Of a stretch of DNA of 64,000 bases, positions 11,211 to 22,920 are shown one piece after another. The stretch lies in the NCBI GenBank assembly GCA_021432635.1, contig MU270039.1, forward strand, positions 186,001 through 250,000, read 5' to 3'. The position numbers and the translations under genes are program-made. The DNA comes from Thozetella sp. PMI_491 (Eukaryota > Ascomycota > Sordariomycetes > Chaetosphaeriales > Chaetosphaeriaceae). The notes under the pieces are model-generated. The model was not told where the DNA came from, did not search any database, and saw nothing but the letters and a program-made list of their open reading frames with translations. The number at the start of each line of letters is the position of its first letter. Position 1 is the first letter of the stretch.

Positions 11211-14200
11211 ATGTCGATACCAATCCCAATCTCGCATCCTTCACGAAAGGAGAGGCCGAACCACGCCATAGAATACACCGCTCTGTCCCTATCCGACATG
11301 GAGGACCAGACGCTTTCCGGGCTGAGCCCTAGATTGTCATTCTCGAGCAAACAGGATGACTTTGAACATACCGAGTCCTCCGAGAGAGGGATGGATGATT
11401 TGGGCTACGTGAATCCGGAACAGTCCGAGACCCCCTTACTCAGAGCCGCTCAATCCAATCCTGTCTCGGCCCGCCGGATGCCGCTATCGCCTTTACACCA
11501 GGAACTTGACATCTCGGCAGGAGACGGTAGCACACTAGAGCCATCTCAAAGACCTCAGGGGGCTGGGCCCGGGAGCGGAGCTGCTGGAAAACCGGACATA
11601 TCCCTGAGACGGCCATTCCTAATTGGCGTGTTTCTCGTCGTGGTATTGATGGTCGGAGCACTGGAGACACTCAGCTTCTTCTCTGGCCGCGACGACGGTA
11701 TCACCACCGCAGACGCGAGTCTCCGTTATCTCTGGACTTATGGCCCTACATTCGGTCTCGCCTCCTCGCCGCTCTGTGTACCTGACGCATGGTGCTAACA
11801 TATCGTAGCTTTAACGATCCTCGTTGCCATCTGGCGCCAATGCGAGTACCGAGCGAAACTGACGATGCCGTGGCTGGCCATGAAGGCGGGTCCGGCTCCA
11901 GCAAAGTCTACCATGCTGGTTGACTATCTTACGCCGCTCGACTTCGTGTCTTTCTTTCAGTCCATCAAGCTCAGACACTTCCCAGTCACGTTGGCCATCC
12001 TCGGCGGTTATATTCTAAAGACGACAATCATCTTTTCAACGGGTTTGCTCAACCTGCAGGTCGAACGCTGGACTCTTGAGACCAACCTCGTGGCCCTAGA
12101 CCGTTTTGCCTTTCGAGAGAGTTTGAACGTGGGGCTGGACCATTATCCCATCAATGTGGGCTTTTCCATTTGGGCGATAACTCAGCACAATGCGTCTTTC
12201 CCTGTAGGAACGACGGCGGACATCGCCGCCCCATCTTTGGCACTGGCTAACATACGTATGTGCCAGCAAGCTTGTGCTAATCACGACCTGTCTCTCTTTT
12301 TTGTACACCTCGTACGAAAGGCATATGCTAATATCTCACAGTGCCAGTCAACACCGTTTCGGCGAATATTCCAGTCTTCGAGGCTACGCTATCTTGCATC
12401 CCGATGCACTGGACCATGGACACGTCTAAACAATACGATTCGCCCATTCTTCTCAAGAACGACATGTCACCAGATGACTTCGACGTGCTCTCGCCTTACT
12501 GCCAGACAGTTAACGGAATCACAACACCTCTGGTGGGACCGATGAACTATACCTCCGCGACTCTCGGTGTTGCTCGAGCAGTGCAGCCTTGTTCCGGTGC
12601 CACAGTCGAGCCAGGTAGTGACAGCCACCGCATATTCATCTCTCTTCGAAATTACCTCCCGAAAAACGTCACCGACGTGGTGGCCCTTCTTTGTCATCCC
12701 TCGTACTTGCTAGATTATCGGCAAGTGACTACTAGTCCCACTGGCGAGGTCCTGTCGGCGGCGAAGACGTCAAATGCTACAGTAGAGTTGGGAATTTCAC
12801 CACTCAATCTCACCAATGCGATCATGGATTCTATGACACCGTACCTTGGGTTTTTCAGCGGCTATGGATCCGAGAACCCGTGGGTTCCACTATTGAACTA
12901 TACCGTCCCTACACCGTCGCTGGACGCCTACGGCAACTTGACATTTTTCTCCGACGTCTTCCAACGTGTATTTAAAACCGTGGCAGCCCAGGTTGTGAAG
13001 ACAAGAGAAATGTCCCCGGCAAACCAGACCATCGCTGGAATCGCTACTTCCGATGTTTCGCGCCTCATGGTCGTCCCACTGTCACTCCGGGTCATGGAGA
13101 TACTTCTCGGGCTCATGGGACTGATATGTCTCGCCCTCTGTCTCTACGACTTTGACGGTTTGCCGCGGAGGTCTGGAAGGCTTGCCAGTATTGCCTCAGC
13201 TCTTGCACACAGCCCTCAAATCGTGAGCAGGCTTCGTGGCGGCGGGACGTGGAGCACGCCGACCTTCCAAGAACGGCTCGGTGGGGACCTCTTCTACCTG
13301 GCACCCGGGGCAAACGGCTTCGGGGCGGGAATCTCGGTCCAATCGAGGAATAAACTTGTTGATGGGCCTGCATCGAGAATACACACATGGGATGCACCGA
13401 AGTGGTGGTACCCAATAGGGGAAATGTTGTGGTACAGGATCCCGTTGGTGGCTGCCACCTTGTCTATCGGCATTGCCCTAGAACTTCTTTTGCAAAATTC
13501 CAACCGAAATAGCGGTCTTGTCGACTTGGATATGGGCGGCTACAGCAAGTACGGATGGCTGTACGTACCGGCTGCGACCATGTCCGTGATCGCGCTTGGT
13601 TATGGCTCGGTCGACTGGGCGACAAGAGCACTGCACCCATACCGGGAGTTGCGCAAAGCAAAGCGGAACAACCTGGAGCCTCTCCTCTACGACCCCTTCG
13701 AGAAGATCACCGCCGTTGGACTGCCACATGCGGCAATGGGAGGGCACTTCGCGCTGTCCGCTGGGATGACGATCGCACTCCTCGCGCCTCTACTGTCTGT
13801 TGTCGTGACCGGTCTCTTCTCGCCCGGCCTCATCCTGGACACGCTTGACATATCCTTGCCCATCTCAGGGTGGTTCGACATCCGCAATGCCTCGAGCGAT
13901 AGCCACAATTACATAGTCTGGGACAAATTTATGCCTCAGGACGTCATCTTCAGCCAGGCAATCCAGTTCAACAACATGTCGTTTCCAGCTGGCACCTTTG
14001 ACGAATTCGCCTTCGCCAAGCTGGACTCAAACGATCTGCCCATATTTCCCGGAAATAGCAGTCTCCATGCCCGTCTGCCCGCGGCACGAGGACAGATCAA
14101 CTGTACCATGCACCCATCGCCACCTAACATATCAGGTAATCTGCCTGGTGCATACTACATCCCGATCACTCCGCCCGAGGGCTGCACCGCCGGCGCCAAT

Positions 14201-15244
14201 GCTACTGCTGCGGCCGCGAATAGTTCCCATATATACCTTCTCTCCACTACAACTATTCTGCAACATCCTGGCTATTTTGGCTCTTGGGCAGGCTACGCGG
14301 GCATGTACTGGACACCGCCATCCTTCGGCGAGTCCGATATCGAGCCAGATCTCCGAGGTCCTTATAGCGTATGCGCGGATGGCCGCCAGCATCTCTTCTT
14401 CTACTACGGGTACGCCAGTTCCAATAAAAGCGTGGATAGCCTCGCGGTCTTGCACTGCACCCCATACGTGGAAGCAGTCGAAGTAGATGTTGTCTTGGCC
14501 CTCCCGACCCTTGAGGTTGATCGCTCCGCATCCACCTTGCCGACGGTGGTGGAGGGCTCCGCGCGTCCCTTCTCTGGGCCAAATTCGGTCCCTCTTCCTT
14601 TCCAGACAACCCCAGATGTGGGATTCTTCACTTTTGACGCTTTCTTTTCCGCTCTCCTAGAAGGAGTGGATGGAAAGCCCGCCAAGGAACTAATGGGCGG
14701 TGGCAATTCCAACGTGAATATCACGTCTGAGCTGATGATCGAGCAAATGAGGCACTTGTATGCGCAGCTTGTGGCCCAGAGCCTGCATCTCAACTACCGA
14801 ACTGACGGGGACAATGGCACAGCGAGTCTATCGGCAAAGTCTGTGGCTGGCACAATCATGAATTCATCGCGCGCAAGGCTCATCCAGAGCGTTCCCTCGA
14901 CGAGAATACTCCAGGCCTTGCTATTCACGATAGCGGCATGTGCCCTCACGTCACTTGTGCTAAAGCGTGATCATATGTTGCTACCGGCCTCCCCGGGCAG
15001 CCTTGCGGCGAGAATGGCCTTGATAGCCGAAAGCAGGCTGCTAAAGAGGCCAGGCATTTGTCACGCGGATGGGCATACAGATCTCGTGAATAGCGAGATC
15101 TTGTTGCCAAACGAGAGGCTGTTTCTCGGCTGGTGGGTCCTAGGGGATGGAGATGGAGACACAGAAGGGACAGGTGAGCAGGTCCAAGCAGGTGGACAGT
15201 ACTATGGAATTGATATTGTAGAGTATCAGCCGGATAAGGAGTAG
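11211..15244 (+). CDS. DUF3433-domain integral membrane protein, two DUF3433 copies
   Basis: Three exons, 1297 residues; introns 11755-11808 (with a CTAAC branch site) and 12256-12341. An acidic, serine-rich cytosolic N-terminus of ~130 residues is followed by a membrane segment (FLIGVFLVVVLMVGAL). Then come two similar halves, each with membrane helices around a block of the type YRAKLTMPWLAM or ALHPYRELRKAK and a large, N-glycosylation-rich extracellular segment. This fits the fungal DUF3433 family (Pfam PF11915), often over 1000 residues. Function is not established. The start is uncertain: ATG 11211 or ATG 11299 (MEDQTLSG) both fit. The final ~80 residues are probably cytosolic. Confidence 0.85.
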
Positions 15245-15504
15245 TAGTGGCCATCCGAATCGTACTATTCTCATATGAAGGGGTCCATTTTCGTGGCGAA
15301 ACAGAATACAGTCAGTCCCAGGTCCTCAAAGACCTTGCCGCCGAGTAGTTACGTGCAGGTAGGTGTGTTTCCCTACGGGTATCAAGTCCCAATTGCCTCA
15401 TTGTCCTACCATGGACAACGCCGTAAACCCCATTAACCTGCTTTCTCCATCGGCGGGGAAAGGAAAAAAAGAAATCAACATCTCAATCTCGATCTAGGCT
15501 TAAC

Positions 15505-16195
15505 TCACGAAGACGCGAAACAGCCATTAGTTGCTAACGGAGATAGCCCTGGCACGTGTGGTCTGCTTTCTGCGCTTCCGCTTTGCGAATACAAGCCCAC
15601 ATACGTTACACAACGTACCGGGCCCTTCGGGACCACAGCGCCATCTCGGGGTGTCCTGTCTAGCGCATATGCGGCAGCTGAATGATAGCCTTCGGTCCTG
15701 TTCATCGTGTTAGAGTTGGAGCGGTAACTTCCTACCACCAGGGAACGCACCTTCTTGTCTTTCGTGACGGTTGCCCGTTCAGAGGCATCGTCTTGGACTG
15801 TGGACAACTCCTCATTGTCCTCGTATAGATCCCCGAATGCCAAGTTGGTTATCTCTTCCAGCCTTCCTGTGATGTTCTCCGCCAGTTTGATCATTGTCTT
15901 CAAGTTCTTCACCTCGGAAAGGGCGCGCATCGGGACGCCGCGATAGCAGGCGGGATGGCTTTGGAAACCAGGAAAGCTCTCGGAGCGGCGCACTAGTTCA
16001 TTGGCGCTATGATTGATCTGCACGAATCCCTGTTAACGGGCGTGGGCGACAACCGGGAGATGGGAGGGAGGCACCTACTCTCTGGAAGTTCTCTCCGACC
16101 TTGAGATGGATTAGAGACAGAACTGGGTCGTCAAGCGGACCGTCGAGAACACGAGGGAGTCCTTCCGGTTCCCGAGGAAGAAGAACCTCAGGCAT
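15505..16195 (-). CDS. Hypothetical protein, weak two-exon model
   Basis: I do not recognise this one. Two open frames join in phase across a GT-AG intron at 16030-16078 (49 nt), giving about 213 residues from the ATG at 16195. The middle part (SEVKNLKTMIKLAENITGRLEEI) looks amphipathic or coiled-coil-like. The C-terminal ~90 residues are low in hydrophobic structure and may not be coding. An open frame continues upstream to about 16318 and another minus frame lies at 16251-16580, so the 5' end may be wrong. It is convergent with the DUF3433 gene. Low confidence. Confidence 0.33.
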
Positions 16196-16441
16196 TTCTC
16201 TTCCAGGGTGCACGTTCCGTAAGCCGAAGTGGTGACAGGATGTCGACAGCTTATCGGGGGCCGCAATCCTGGTTTGCGGGGTCGATTCTCGCGATGCGCA
16301 GCGGTTGATAGTGGGCAATCTCCAAGTCGGTAATATGCCTAACGACTAGCACGGAGATGGTGGCTAGGGTGCGAGGTAGAAAGTAACCCGAGGAATCCGT
16401 CTTTCGATGGATTTGGTGCGTTTGATGTTGGATGCAGATGT

Positions 16442-16493
16442 TGTTGGATGGGGATGTTGGATGGGGATGTTGGATGGGGATGTTGGATACGGA
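16442..16493. repeat. 13-bp minisatellite, about four copies
   Basis: Three perfect tandem copies of TGTTGGATGGGGA (16442-16480) are followed by one copy with two changes (16481-16493), and related fragments precede it from about 16425. It lies between the weak hypothetical gene and the Zn2Cys6 gene. Confidence 0.9.
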
Positions 16494-17071
16494 TGGTAAA
16501 TGCCGAAAGGTGGAGATTGCCCCGCGATTTTCCTTATGTGGCGAAGTGTGCTTGGACCCTGATACGCCACACGAGGCCAATCATATGCCCTTGGTTGCTT
16601 TAGTTCCCCACTTGCACCCCCAATGTTCCGCTGGCTTTGTCTAACGAGGCTTGCCCATAAGATTAGTTCGATAGCAAAGTCTCAGTCTGACGTCTCAGTC
16701 TGACGGCTTTTGGGGCGCGCCAAATTGCGTCATACTGACTTCACATTGGTTGAGTGTGCTTGGATGAAGGGTGAAGCTTTTGGCGCAGGTAGAAAGGTGT
16801 ATACAGACTCCGATTTAAACAGTTGCTCACATCTCGTTCCTGAGCGAGTTCCTCCTCTCCTTACCTGCTTTAACCTTGTATGTACAGATTATGCAGGGTC
16901 CCAAATATCATTGGCTGAGCCCGATGCCCATGGGAACGCGTACCCCGCCGCCCCACCCGCCCCCCTCCCCCTCACCCTGTAACTAAAGTAGGTATGTACC
17001 AAGGCAAGGTAGGATTAACATGGTTGCCAGCAGCTATTTTCCAGTGAGCGTACACTGAGCCCGTTTGCAGA
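16494..17071. other. Intergenic region
   Basis: About 580 bp with no supported gene. It includes a duplicated GTCTCAGTCTGAC at about 16678-16703 and a C-rich tract at about 16943-16975. Confidence 0.5.
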
Positions 17072-18730
17072 TCACAGTCCGAGCACGGCGTTCCAATCGA
17101 ACCTGTTGATGTCAAAGTTCCCGTCACATTTCTCGAGCCAATGCTCCCAGTGAACCCGAAGAGAATCGTAGAAGAGAGAGGCTCCCATTCGGGACAAAAT
17201 TTCCGGCGAAGTATGCTTGTCCTCTACGAATGGTAGTTCTTGGAGGATTGTGTGCGCCTTGTGCGTGAGGTCGCCCGGCGAGGTGATGGTTGTGCACAAA
17301 GCCTGGCGCACGCGCTCGATATAGTCGTAGAGCACCTCGCGCTGGACATCACGGGGAGCATGCAATAGTCGGACCAAGATGAAGGCGCTATACAGCATCG
17401 CTCTGCGGACATGCAGCGGAGTGATGTTAAGATTCATGCCGTAGCCGAGCTCAATCAGCTCGCAGGCGGTGCTCTCCGCTTGGTCTAGCAGGTCGGACAT
17501 ATCTTCGGGGAAGGGCAAGTTGTCGAGCATGGCGAACGAGTAGAGCTGCAGTTTTGAGTGCAAAAACGAAATCTTGACCGAGTCGGCCATGTGTCGGAGG
17601 TGTTGACGTTCCAGCGTCGAGAGCTGTTCGGCGTAGTGGCGTATCATGATCATGCGAGCGGCGGGCTCCACCATGCCCGTGGGAGTAGGGGCATTGGCGC
17701 CAATCTCCCAGCACAGTTTCATCAACAAGTGATAAATGCGACAATGTTGTGCGAGGCTCGGATCGATGGTTGGATGTTCGACACAAATGAGTAGGTTCGC
17801 GTCGCCTGTCGTCGAGGGCGGCACGCCCAGGTAGCTCGACTGCATCTGATTCACCGCAAAGCAGGCTAGCCATGTCGAACGCCTTATTTCCTCGTCTGCT
17901 ACCGTCGTTGTGGGCCCGCTGAAAGACCCATGGCGAAGAGGCCAGTACGGCTGGCCTGGCCGATGGAGGCCCAGCTGCAGACTCATTTGGGTCGCGATGC
18001 TGCTGTAGAATGGCGAAGGGTCCTCGCTCAGACGGTTGATTCGAAATGGCCACATGCACATGACGAGGAGCGCCTGGATAGTCTCCACCGAGTGTGAATT
18101 TCCATGTATGGTTTCGGCAATCATAGCCTTGACCATAGGCTCGAGCAGGCTCTGCTGCTTCCAGCTGGACGTCACGGCGCAGATGACCCAGAAGAGCAAA
18201 GGAGTGCGCGTATAGACCTCGTCCAGGGACTGGAAACCCACCTGAAAGGGCAAGTGGGGATGATGACGTGCGAAATACGTCTTGAAGTGCCGTTCTACCT
18301 GGCCAAGGCTGAGGCTGACATCGCCGAGCGTCCGATACTCAGCTGCCAGTGGGACCGTTGGAGCACTCATGGAGCTGGTGGAAAGCGATGTTGAAAAATG
18401 GGGTGAAGACGAATCGAGGGCATCCGGGATGCTTGGTAGCTGGGCCTCCCACACCACGGGATCCGCCGGCTCCGGCCCAGCCGCGCCGTCGCTACCCAGC
18501 GGCGACCCGTCTGTATTATCCGAGGTAGAGTCTCGGAGCGCTTGTCGGAGTTGCTGGAGTTCGGATGACATCTGTTGGATTCTCTTGTCCTTGGACATAC
18601 GCTTGAATGTCGCATCGAACACGCAGGGTAAGTTCTGAGACCGACAGCGAGAGCAGCCCCCGGGTACGCCGTCCGAGGCATCGCAGCGTGCCTTCCACTG
18701 GCGGCATTTAGTACAGGCCTTGGCCTTCAT
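17072..18730 (-). CDS. Zn2Cys6 transcription factor with fungal-specific TF domain
   Basis: Single exon, 552 residues. The N-terminal zinc cluster has cysteines at 6, 9, 16, 26, 29 and 36 (CTKCRQWKARC, then CSRCRSQNLPC), followed by a linker and a short leucine-zipper-like helix (IQQMSSELQQLRQAL). The middle homology region from about residue 150 (TPLLFWVICAVTSSW, SIATQMSLQLGLHRP) matches Fungal_trans. A nuclear DNA-binding regulator is expected, with CGG-type half sites. It is divergent from the amidohydrolase, with 1.28 kb between starts, so it is a plausible regulator of that gene or of the enzyme run that follows. Target assignment is inference only. Confidence 0.92.
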   Translation of the reverse strand: MKAKACTKCRQWKARCDASDGVPGGCSRCRSQNLPCVFDATFKRMSKDKRIQQMSSELQQLRQALRDSTSDNTDGSPLGSDGAAGPEPADPVVWEAQLPSIPDALDSSSPHFSTSLSTSSMSAPTVPLAAEYRTLGDVSLSLGQVERHFKTYFARHHPHLPFQVGFQSLDEVYTRTPLLFWVICAVTSSWKQQSLLEPMVKAMIAETIHGNSHSVETIQALLVMCMWPFRINRLSEDPSPFYSSIATQMSLQLGLHRPGQPYWPLRHGSFSGPTTTVADEEIRRSTWLACFAVNQMQSSYLGVPPSTTGDANLLICVEHPTIDPSLAQHCRIYHLLMKLCWEIGANAPTPTGMVEPAARMIMIRHYAEQLSTLERQHLRHMADSVKISFLHSKLQLYSFAMLDNLPFPEDMSDLLDQAESTACELIELGYGMNLNITPLHVRRAMLYSAFILVRLLHAPRDVQREVLYDYIERVRQALCTTITSPGDLTHKAHTILQELPFVEDKHTSPEILSRMGASLFYDSLRVHWEHWLEKCDGNFDINRFDWNAVLGL

Positions 18731-20013
18731 CCGAGCGAACGGGTGGTGGCGTGAAAGTCATGCAGAATATGGTGTAAAATAAATGTGATTTCGATATCGA
18801 GCGTGTCTACGCTTGTGCTGATGTACGTGTATGTGTTGTGAAGCCTCGAGAGAGAGCGTTGGCAAGATGATACTCCGCTCACTCCATACCCCAAGAATGG
18901 GTGACAAGATCAAGATGCTTTGACAATCCCTGAACTAATGCGGAGGCGCTACGAGACCCCGCACGCTTCCCCGGATTCCACCAAGGGCTTCGCTAGCGTC
19001 ATACTTGTGGCTGAAGGTGAGCCATCCGAAACTAGGGTACTACGAGGCCTTCACCCTGGCCGATGATAAGGCTCTCCAGGCGATGCTGGGGATTCCCAAG
19101 ACTTGGAGCACATGTGCAAAGAACAAACGTGTGTGGCTACGGCCTAGCGCCCTTTGGGGTGGAAGCATCTTATGGGCCCGAGTATTCGGTCTCGGACGAT
19201 CGCCGAGCCCTTTCCCGTCAGAGTGTTGTCTGTGCTAGTTGATACATACAGCCATGGCTTCTAATAACAACCCACACGTCTGAATCGCCGAAACGACAGC
19301 CCGGGTGGCGCTGGGGTAGCATACGCAAGGTTGGGCACACTTGACCGGGTCTTTCCCTAAACAGGCGAAGGAACTTCACGTGTAGGGAGAAAAAATATGC
19401 CGCCTTAATTGTGGTTGCGTGTCCGTTCACAAGTTTGACCGAGGGCAGCGGCCTAGTTGTACAATGGAACGCCCTGTTGAAGCTGAGGAGAACAAGGTTA
19501 GCCCTCTTTGTAGTGCCAGTGCAACTATGTAGCCGAGATTCCGGCCGTCCACCACAGGCCGCCTAGACCTCCTTTATTGAGCGAGCCACTTGCGGGTCTC
19601 GGCTGATACTGCGAAAATCGGCATTACACATAGCGCTATCGGCATGCTCAAAAGTCCCTCCCCCGGCCACCCCAGATCCCCAGAGCCACACCCGCAAAGG
19701 TGGAGTGCCGAGATCCGTTCTGGTCGGAGTATCGCTAGCGAAATGGCCCCGGGCTTCGGTCCGGTAGCACATGGCCCAATCCCGTAGGTGACAGAGCTGT
19801 GTGCTGTGTCCTTTCAGAGCGGCATCTTAATGCTGCCCTTGCTTGTCTGTACCCCAGGTTAAGGCATGATCCACTATGTGGAGAGCTCCCTTGGTGCTGG
19901 GACATCGATGAAGCCTTTAAGCTCTTTTACACACGCACATGGCCCTTGAGCGGGCTGTTGCCTATTATTGTCCATTCACTAGTTACTTCCTTGCTTGCCT
20001 ACAAGTTTTCACC
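18731..20013. other. Divergent promoter region
   Basis: 1.28 kb between the Zn2Cys6 regulator (minus) and the amidohydrolase (plus). Small frames occur (19005-19430, 19563-19787) without domains. No clear binding site can be assigned by eye. Confidence 0.45.
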
Positions 20014-21087
20014 ATGTCGCCAGCCCAGGCTAAAATAGCTATACAGAATGCCACCGTTTTTAATGGTCAACATTTTGAAGGCGGCCAGACCGTCGCGTTC
20101 GAAGACGGTGTAATTGTTGCGGAAGCGTCAGGCGCAGAACATGTATTCGATGCCAAGGGAGCTTTCTTGCTCCCGGGCCTCATCGACTCCCACTGCCACG
20201 TCCACGGTGCCGATGACCTTCACATCATGGCTCAGCATGGGGTTACCACGGGCCTGGACATGGGAACTAAGAACTTGGCCGCTTTCGAGAGTCTCAGGGG
20301 AGGCGTTGGGAACTGCGACATCCGCAGCGCCGGGATCCCAGCGCTGCCGCCGAACAGCCGCCATACTAATAAACCCGGCTTCCCTAAAGAGCTGCTCGTC
20401 AACAGCCCAGATGATGCGGATCGGTTTGTCAAAGCCCGCATTGCGGACGGTGCCGACTTCATCAAGCTCATGCTAGAGCCTGAAGGGCCAGTCCAATCGA
20501 CCGTCGACGCTCTGACAGCCGCAGCACGTGAGCATGGTCGCAAGTCAATCGCCCATGCCACAACGTCGGAAACCTTTGAGAAGGCAGTCAGGGCCGGGGT
20601 AGACGCTGTCACCCATGTGCCTATGGATCGGCCACTCACCGATGAGATCATATCACAGATGAGGGCTTCTTCCTCGGCGGCTGTGCCTACCTTGATCAAA
20701 ATGCGGGAAACGGCTCCTCATGATGCCAGCCTCGACTATGCCCATGCAAAATTGTCTAGCGAGAAGATGAAGACGGCGGGAATATTACTTATTGCTGGTA
20801 CCGATGCTAACAAACATTCATCCGGTGCCGGCAAGGTTTCCTACGGGGACAGCATGTGGAAGGAACTAGAACTGATGGCCGATTTGGGGCTATCTCCGCT
20901 GGAAGCTATTCAATCTGCTACTTCCGTCCCCGCCACATTTTTCGGCCTCGAAGACCGCGGGTCCATTGAGCCGGGGAAGAGGGCAGACCTGATCCTGCTT
21001 TCAGCGAATCCTCTTGAAGATATCACCAATATTGGCTCTGTGCAGCGGGTTTGGTGCGGAGGAGTAGAGGTTGAGCGTAGTATATAA
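20014..21087 (+). CDS. Amidohydrolase-family metal-dependent hydrolase
   Basis: Single exon, 357 residues. The start ATG at 20014 sits in CACCATG; an in-frame ATG at 19939 would add 25 hydrophobic residues and is less likely. Metal-binding HxH is at residues 60 and 62 (LIDSHCHVHG), with a lysine in the FIKLM block, a later histidine in SIAHAT and the aspartate in LLIAGTDAN. The C-terminal end (EPGKRADLILLSANPLEDI) completes the composite beta-sandwich. It resembles imidazolonepropionase/prolidase-like amidohydrolases that open cyclic amides, peptides or mycotoxin amides. Its stop is only 41 bp from the stop of the convergent GNAT gene. Substrate unknown. Confidence 0.9.
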   Translation: MSPAQAKIAIQNATVFNGQHFEGGQTVAFEDGVIVAEASGAEHVFDAKGAFLLPGLIDSHCHVHGADDLHIMAQHGVTTGLDMGTKNLAAFESLRGGVGNCDIRSAGIPALPPNSRHTNKPGFPKELLVNSPDDADRFVKARIADGADFIKLMLEPEGPVQSTVDALTAAAREHGRKSIAHATTSETFEKAVRAGVDAVTHVPMDRPLTDEIISQMRASSSAAVPTLIKMRETAPHDASLDYAHAKLSSEKMKTAGILLIAGTDANKHSSGAGKVSYGDSMWKELELMADLGLSPLEAIQSATSVPATFFGLEDRGSIEPGKRADLILLSANPLEDITNIGSVQRVWCGGVEVERSI

Positions 21088-21128
21088 TAAACCTAGGCTT
21101 GCTAGGTTCACTTGTTCACCTGTTTAAC

Positions 21129-21921
21129 CTAGTCTGTGTCGACCTTCTTCGCTTCATACACCATGAAATAGGCGGCATACGGGCCAGATCCACCCCATTT
21201 AGTGAGATCCTCTACGTTCCTTTCAATCTCCTTGAATCCAAGTCTCTCGTAGACTGGGCGCGCAGTGTCCTTGGCGAGGACAAAAATATCGACCCCTAAT
21301 TTATCTGCCGCCTGTATGCCGCTCTTGACCAATGCCGTCGCTATACCTTTGCGGTGGTTCTCGGGGTGGACAGCAAGGTATTCAAGCTCTGGCGACTGTT
21401 AGCAGAGCCGACGCTGCGAGTTCCTCCAGTGTCTGGAGAGAAGATTTCCCCTTTTAGGGTTCCTTACCAATATATGGCTTTTGTGCCAGGATACGCCCCG
21501 TGATGGAAGCATTTCTGTCGCCTACGGAACCTACGTTCCGCGGCTTCCACCAGGCGCTGTTTGCTACCTCGGCGATTTTCTTTCGCTCTTCCTCCGTTAC
21601 TTCCGGCTGCTGCGCTTCAGCCCACGCTATTTGACCATCCGGGGCTTGATTGCAGGTAGCTGGGAGTATCCATCGTGCGTAGCCGAGGAGTTTTCCCGTG
21701 TCCGGATCGACAGCCTTTTGGTGGCGCAAGACATCTCGTTCTTTGATGAGAAGCTGCGGCACCCGCTTGGTCATTTGCTCGATAACAAAGTCGAGCGCTA
21801 CGCCTTCCCAAAGGAGTTTCCAGACGCCGTCTTCCCAGAAGGCGGACGCATTATTGCGCGCCAGCTGTGGGGCATCGGCCAAAAGGGGCCGCTCAACCTT
21901 CCACGGCGCTTGGTTGCTCAT
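21129..21921 (-). CDS. GNAT-family N-acetyltransferase
   Basis: Two exons, 237 residues, intron 21389-21467. The join restores beta-4 and the acetyl-CoA loop: LEYLAVHPENHRKGIATALV, where H/R-x-x-G-x-A is the pyrophosphate-binding turn. The last helix-strand (AKDTARPVYERLGFKEIE) is typical of GNAT. It likely acetylates a small-molecule amine or a protein amine in the cytosol. It is divergent from the proline iminopeptidase by about 1 kb and convergent with the amidohydrolase. Good family call; substrate unknown. Confidence 0.88.
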
Positions 21922-22920
21922 GTTTGCGTGTTGTCGGTACCAGTTGAAAGGTAGGTGGGACTAGGGATTGGTGTAGGGGTACTATTGTCTGACAACTGCC
22001 TCTTCCTAAGGCATCGATTCTCTGGCTTATATGTTTGAGGCTGTCTCTTCTACATTTTTGCCAGATGTCTATTTCTCTCGGCCCCCTTTCCCTATGCGGC
22101 AGCTCACTTGTAGCACGACAGCTAAACTATCGTGAGTGCATTTACACCGCCCTCTAGCGGTATGGACACTTTTGATTTGAAATCAATTCTGTGAAGCTTA
22201 ATATCGGTCTAGTCTTGATTTTAATGCTATACGGAGGACAGATTTGTGGTGTGCCTGGAGTTTGAACGGTAGGCCTCTCCGCTCTCTGCAAGCTAACCAC
22301 AAGGCTGCAATCCACGTGCATAAGCTCAGCAGGCAGCTACTAATAAGCACTTTCTATTGGCTACTCGCCCAGGTAACAAATAAAAATGACCGGGTCGCAA
22401 GGCTTTTGACACCTTTCTTTTTTTTTTGGTCCTTTCACGGAAGGGCCATACTAGAAAGAATATAGGATACTGCCTAAAACTATATCGATCGTGTCTAGAG
22501 CAAGGTAGGTTAGGTTAGCCAATTCTTGCTTGCATAGGAGGGGAGTAAAGATGAAAACGAACAAGTTTGAGTTTATGGTACAGCCCGCCCTTTGATTAGC
22601 GGTTTAGTACCACCAGCATTACTGATCGCCCCTATCCCCGTCGTCTTCACAAGTTCGCCTAGCATAGCGGCGGGTTTGACCAGAACATGTAGACAGGGTT
22701 AGGGTCACTGTGAGTCACCACCAAGTCTCGTATGCTCACGGCCTGCTGACCGGATATTGGCCGGGCCTTTGATCTTCCGGTCCTAGGATTTTCACCTTAT
22801 CTCAAAGAACATATCAGTGGCAATAGACAGCTCGAGTATAGTTCTTTCCTCTCCGAACAAGTGCGATTTCAAATCACCAGAACACGCATATATTTAAACG
22901 ATACTTTCTTGCTTGGCACG
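21922..22920. other. Divergent AT-rich intergenic region
   Basis: 1 kb between divergent GNAT and iminopeptidase genes. It contains a poly-T tract at about 22418-22428. No gene is supported. Confidence 0.5.

Noticed and set aside
16251-16580. 109-codon minus-strand frame upstream of the weak hypothetical gene
   Set aside because: It has repeated Pro/Ile/His units caused by the minisatellite, and no donor joins it in phase to the downstream exons.
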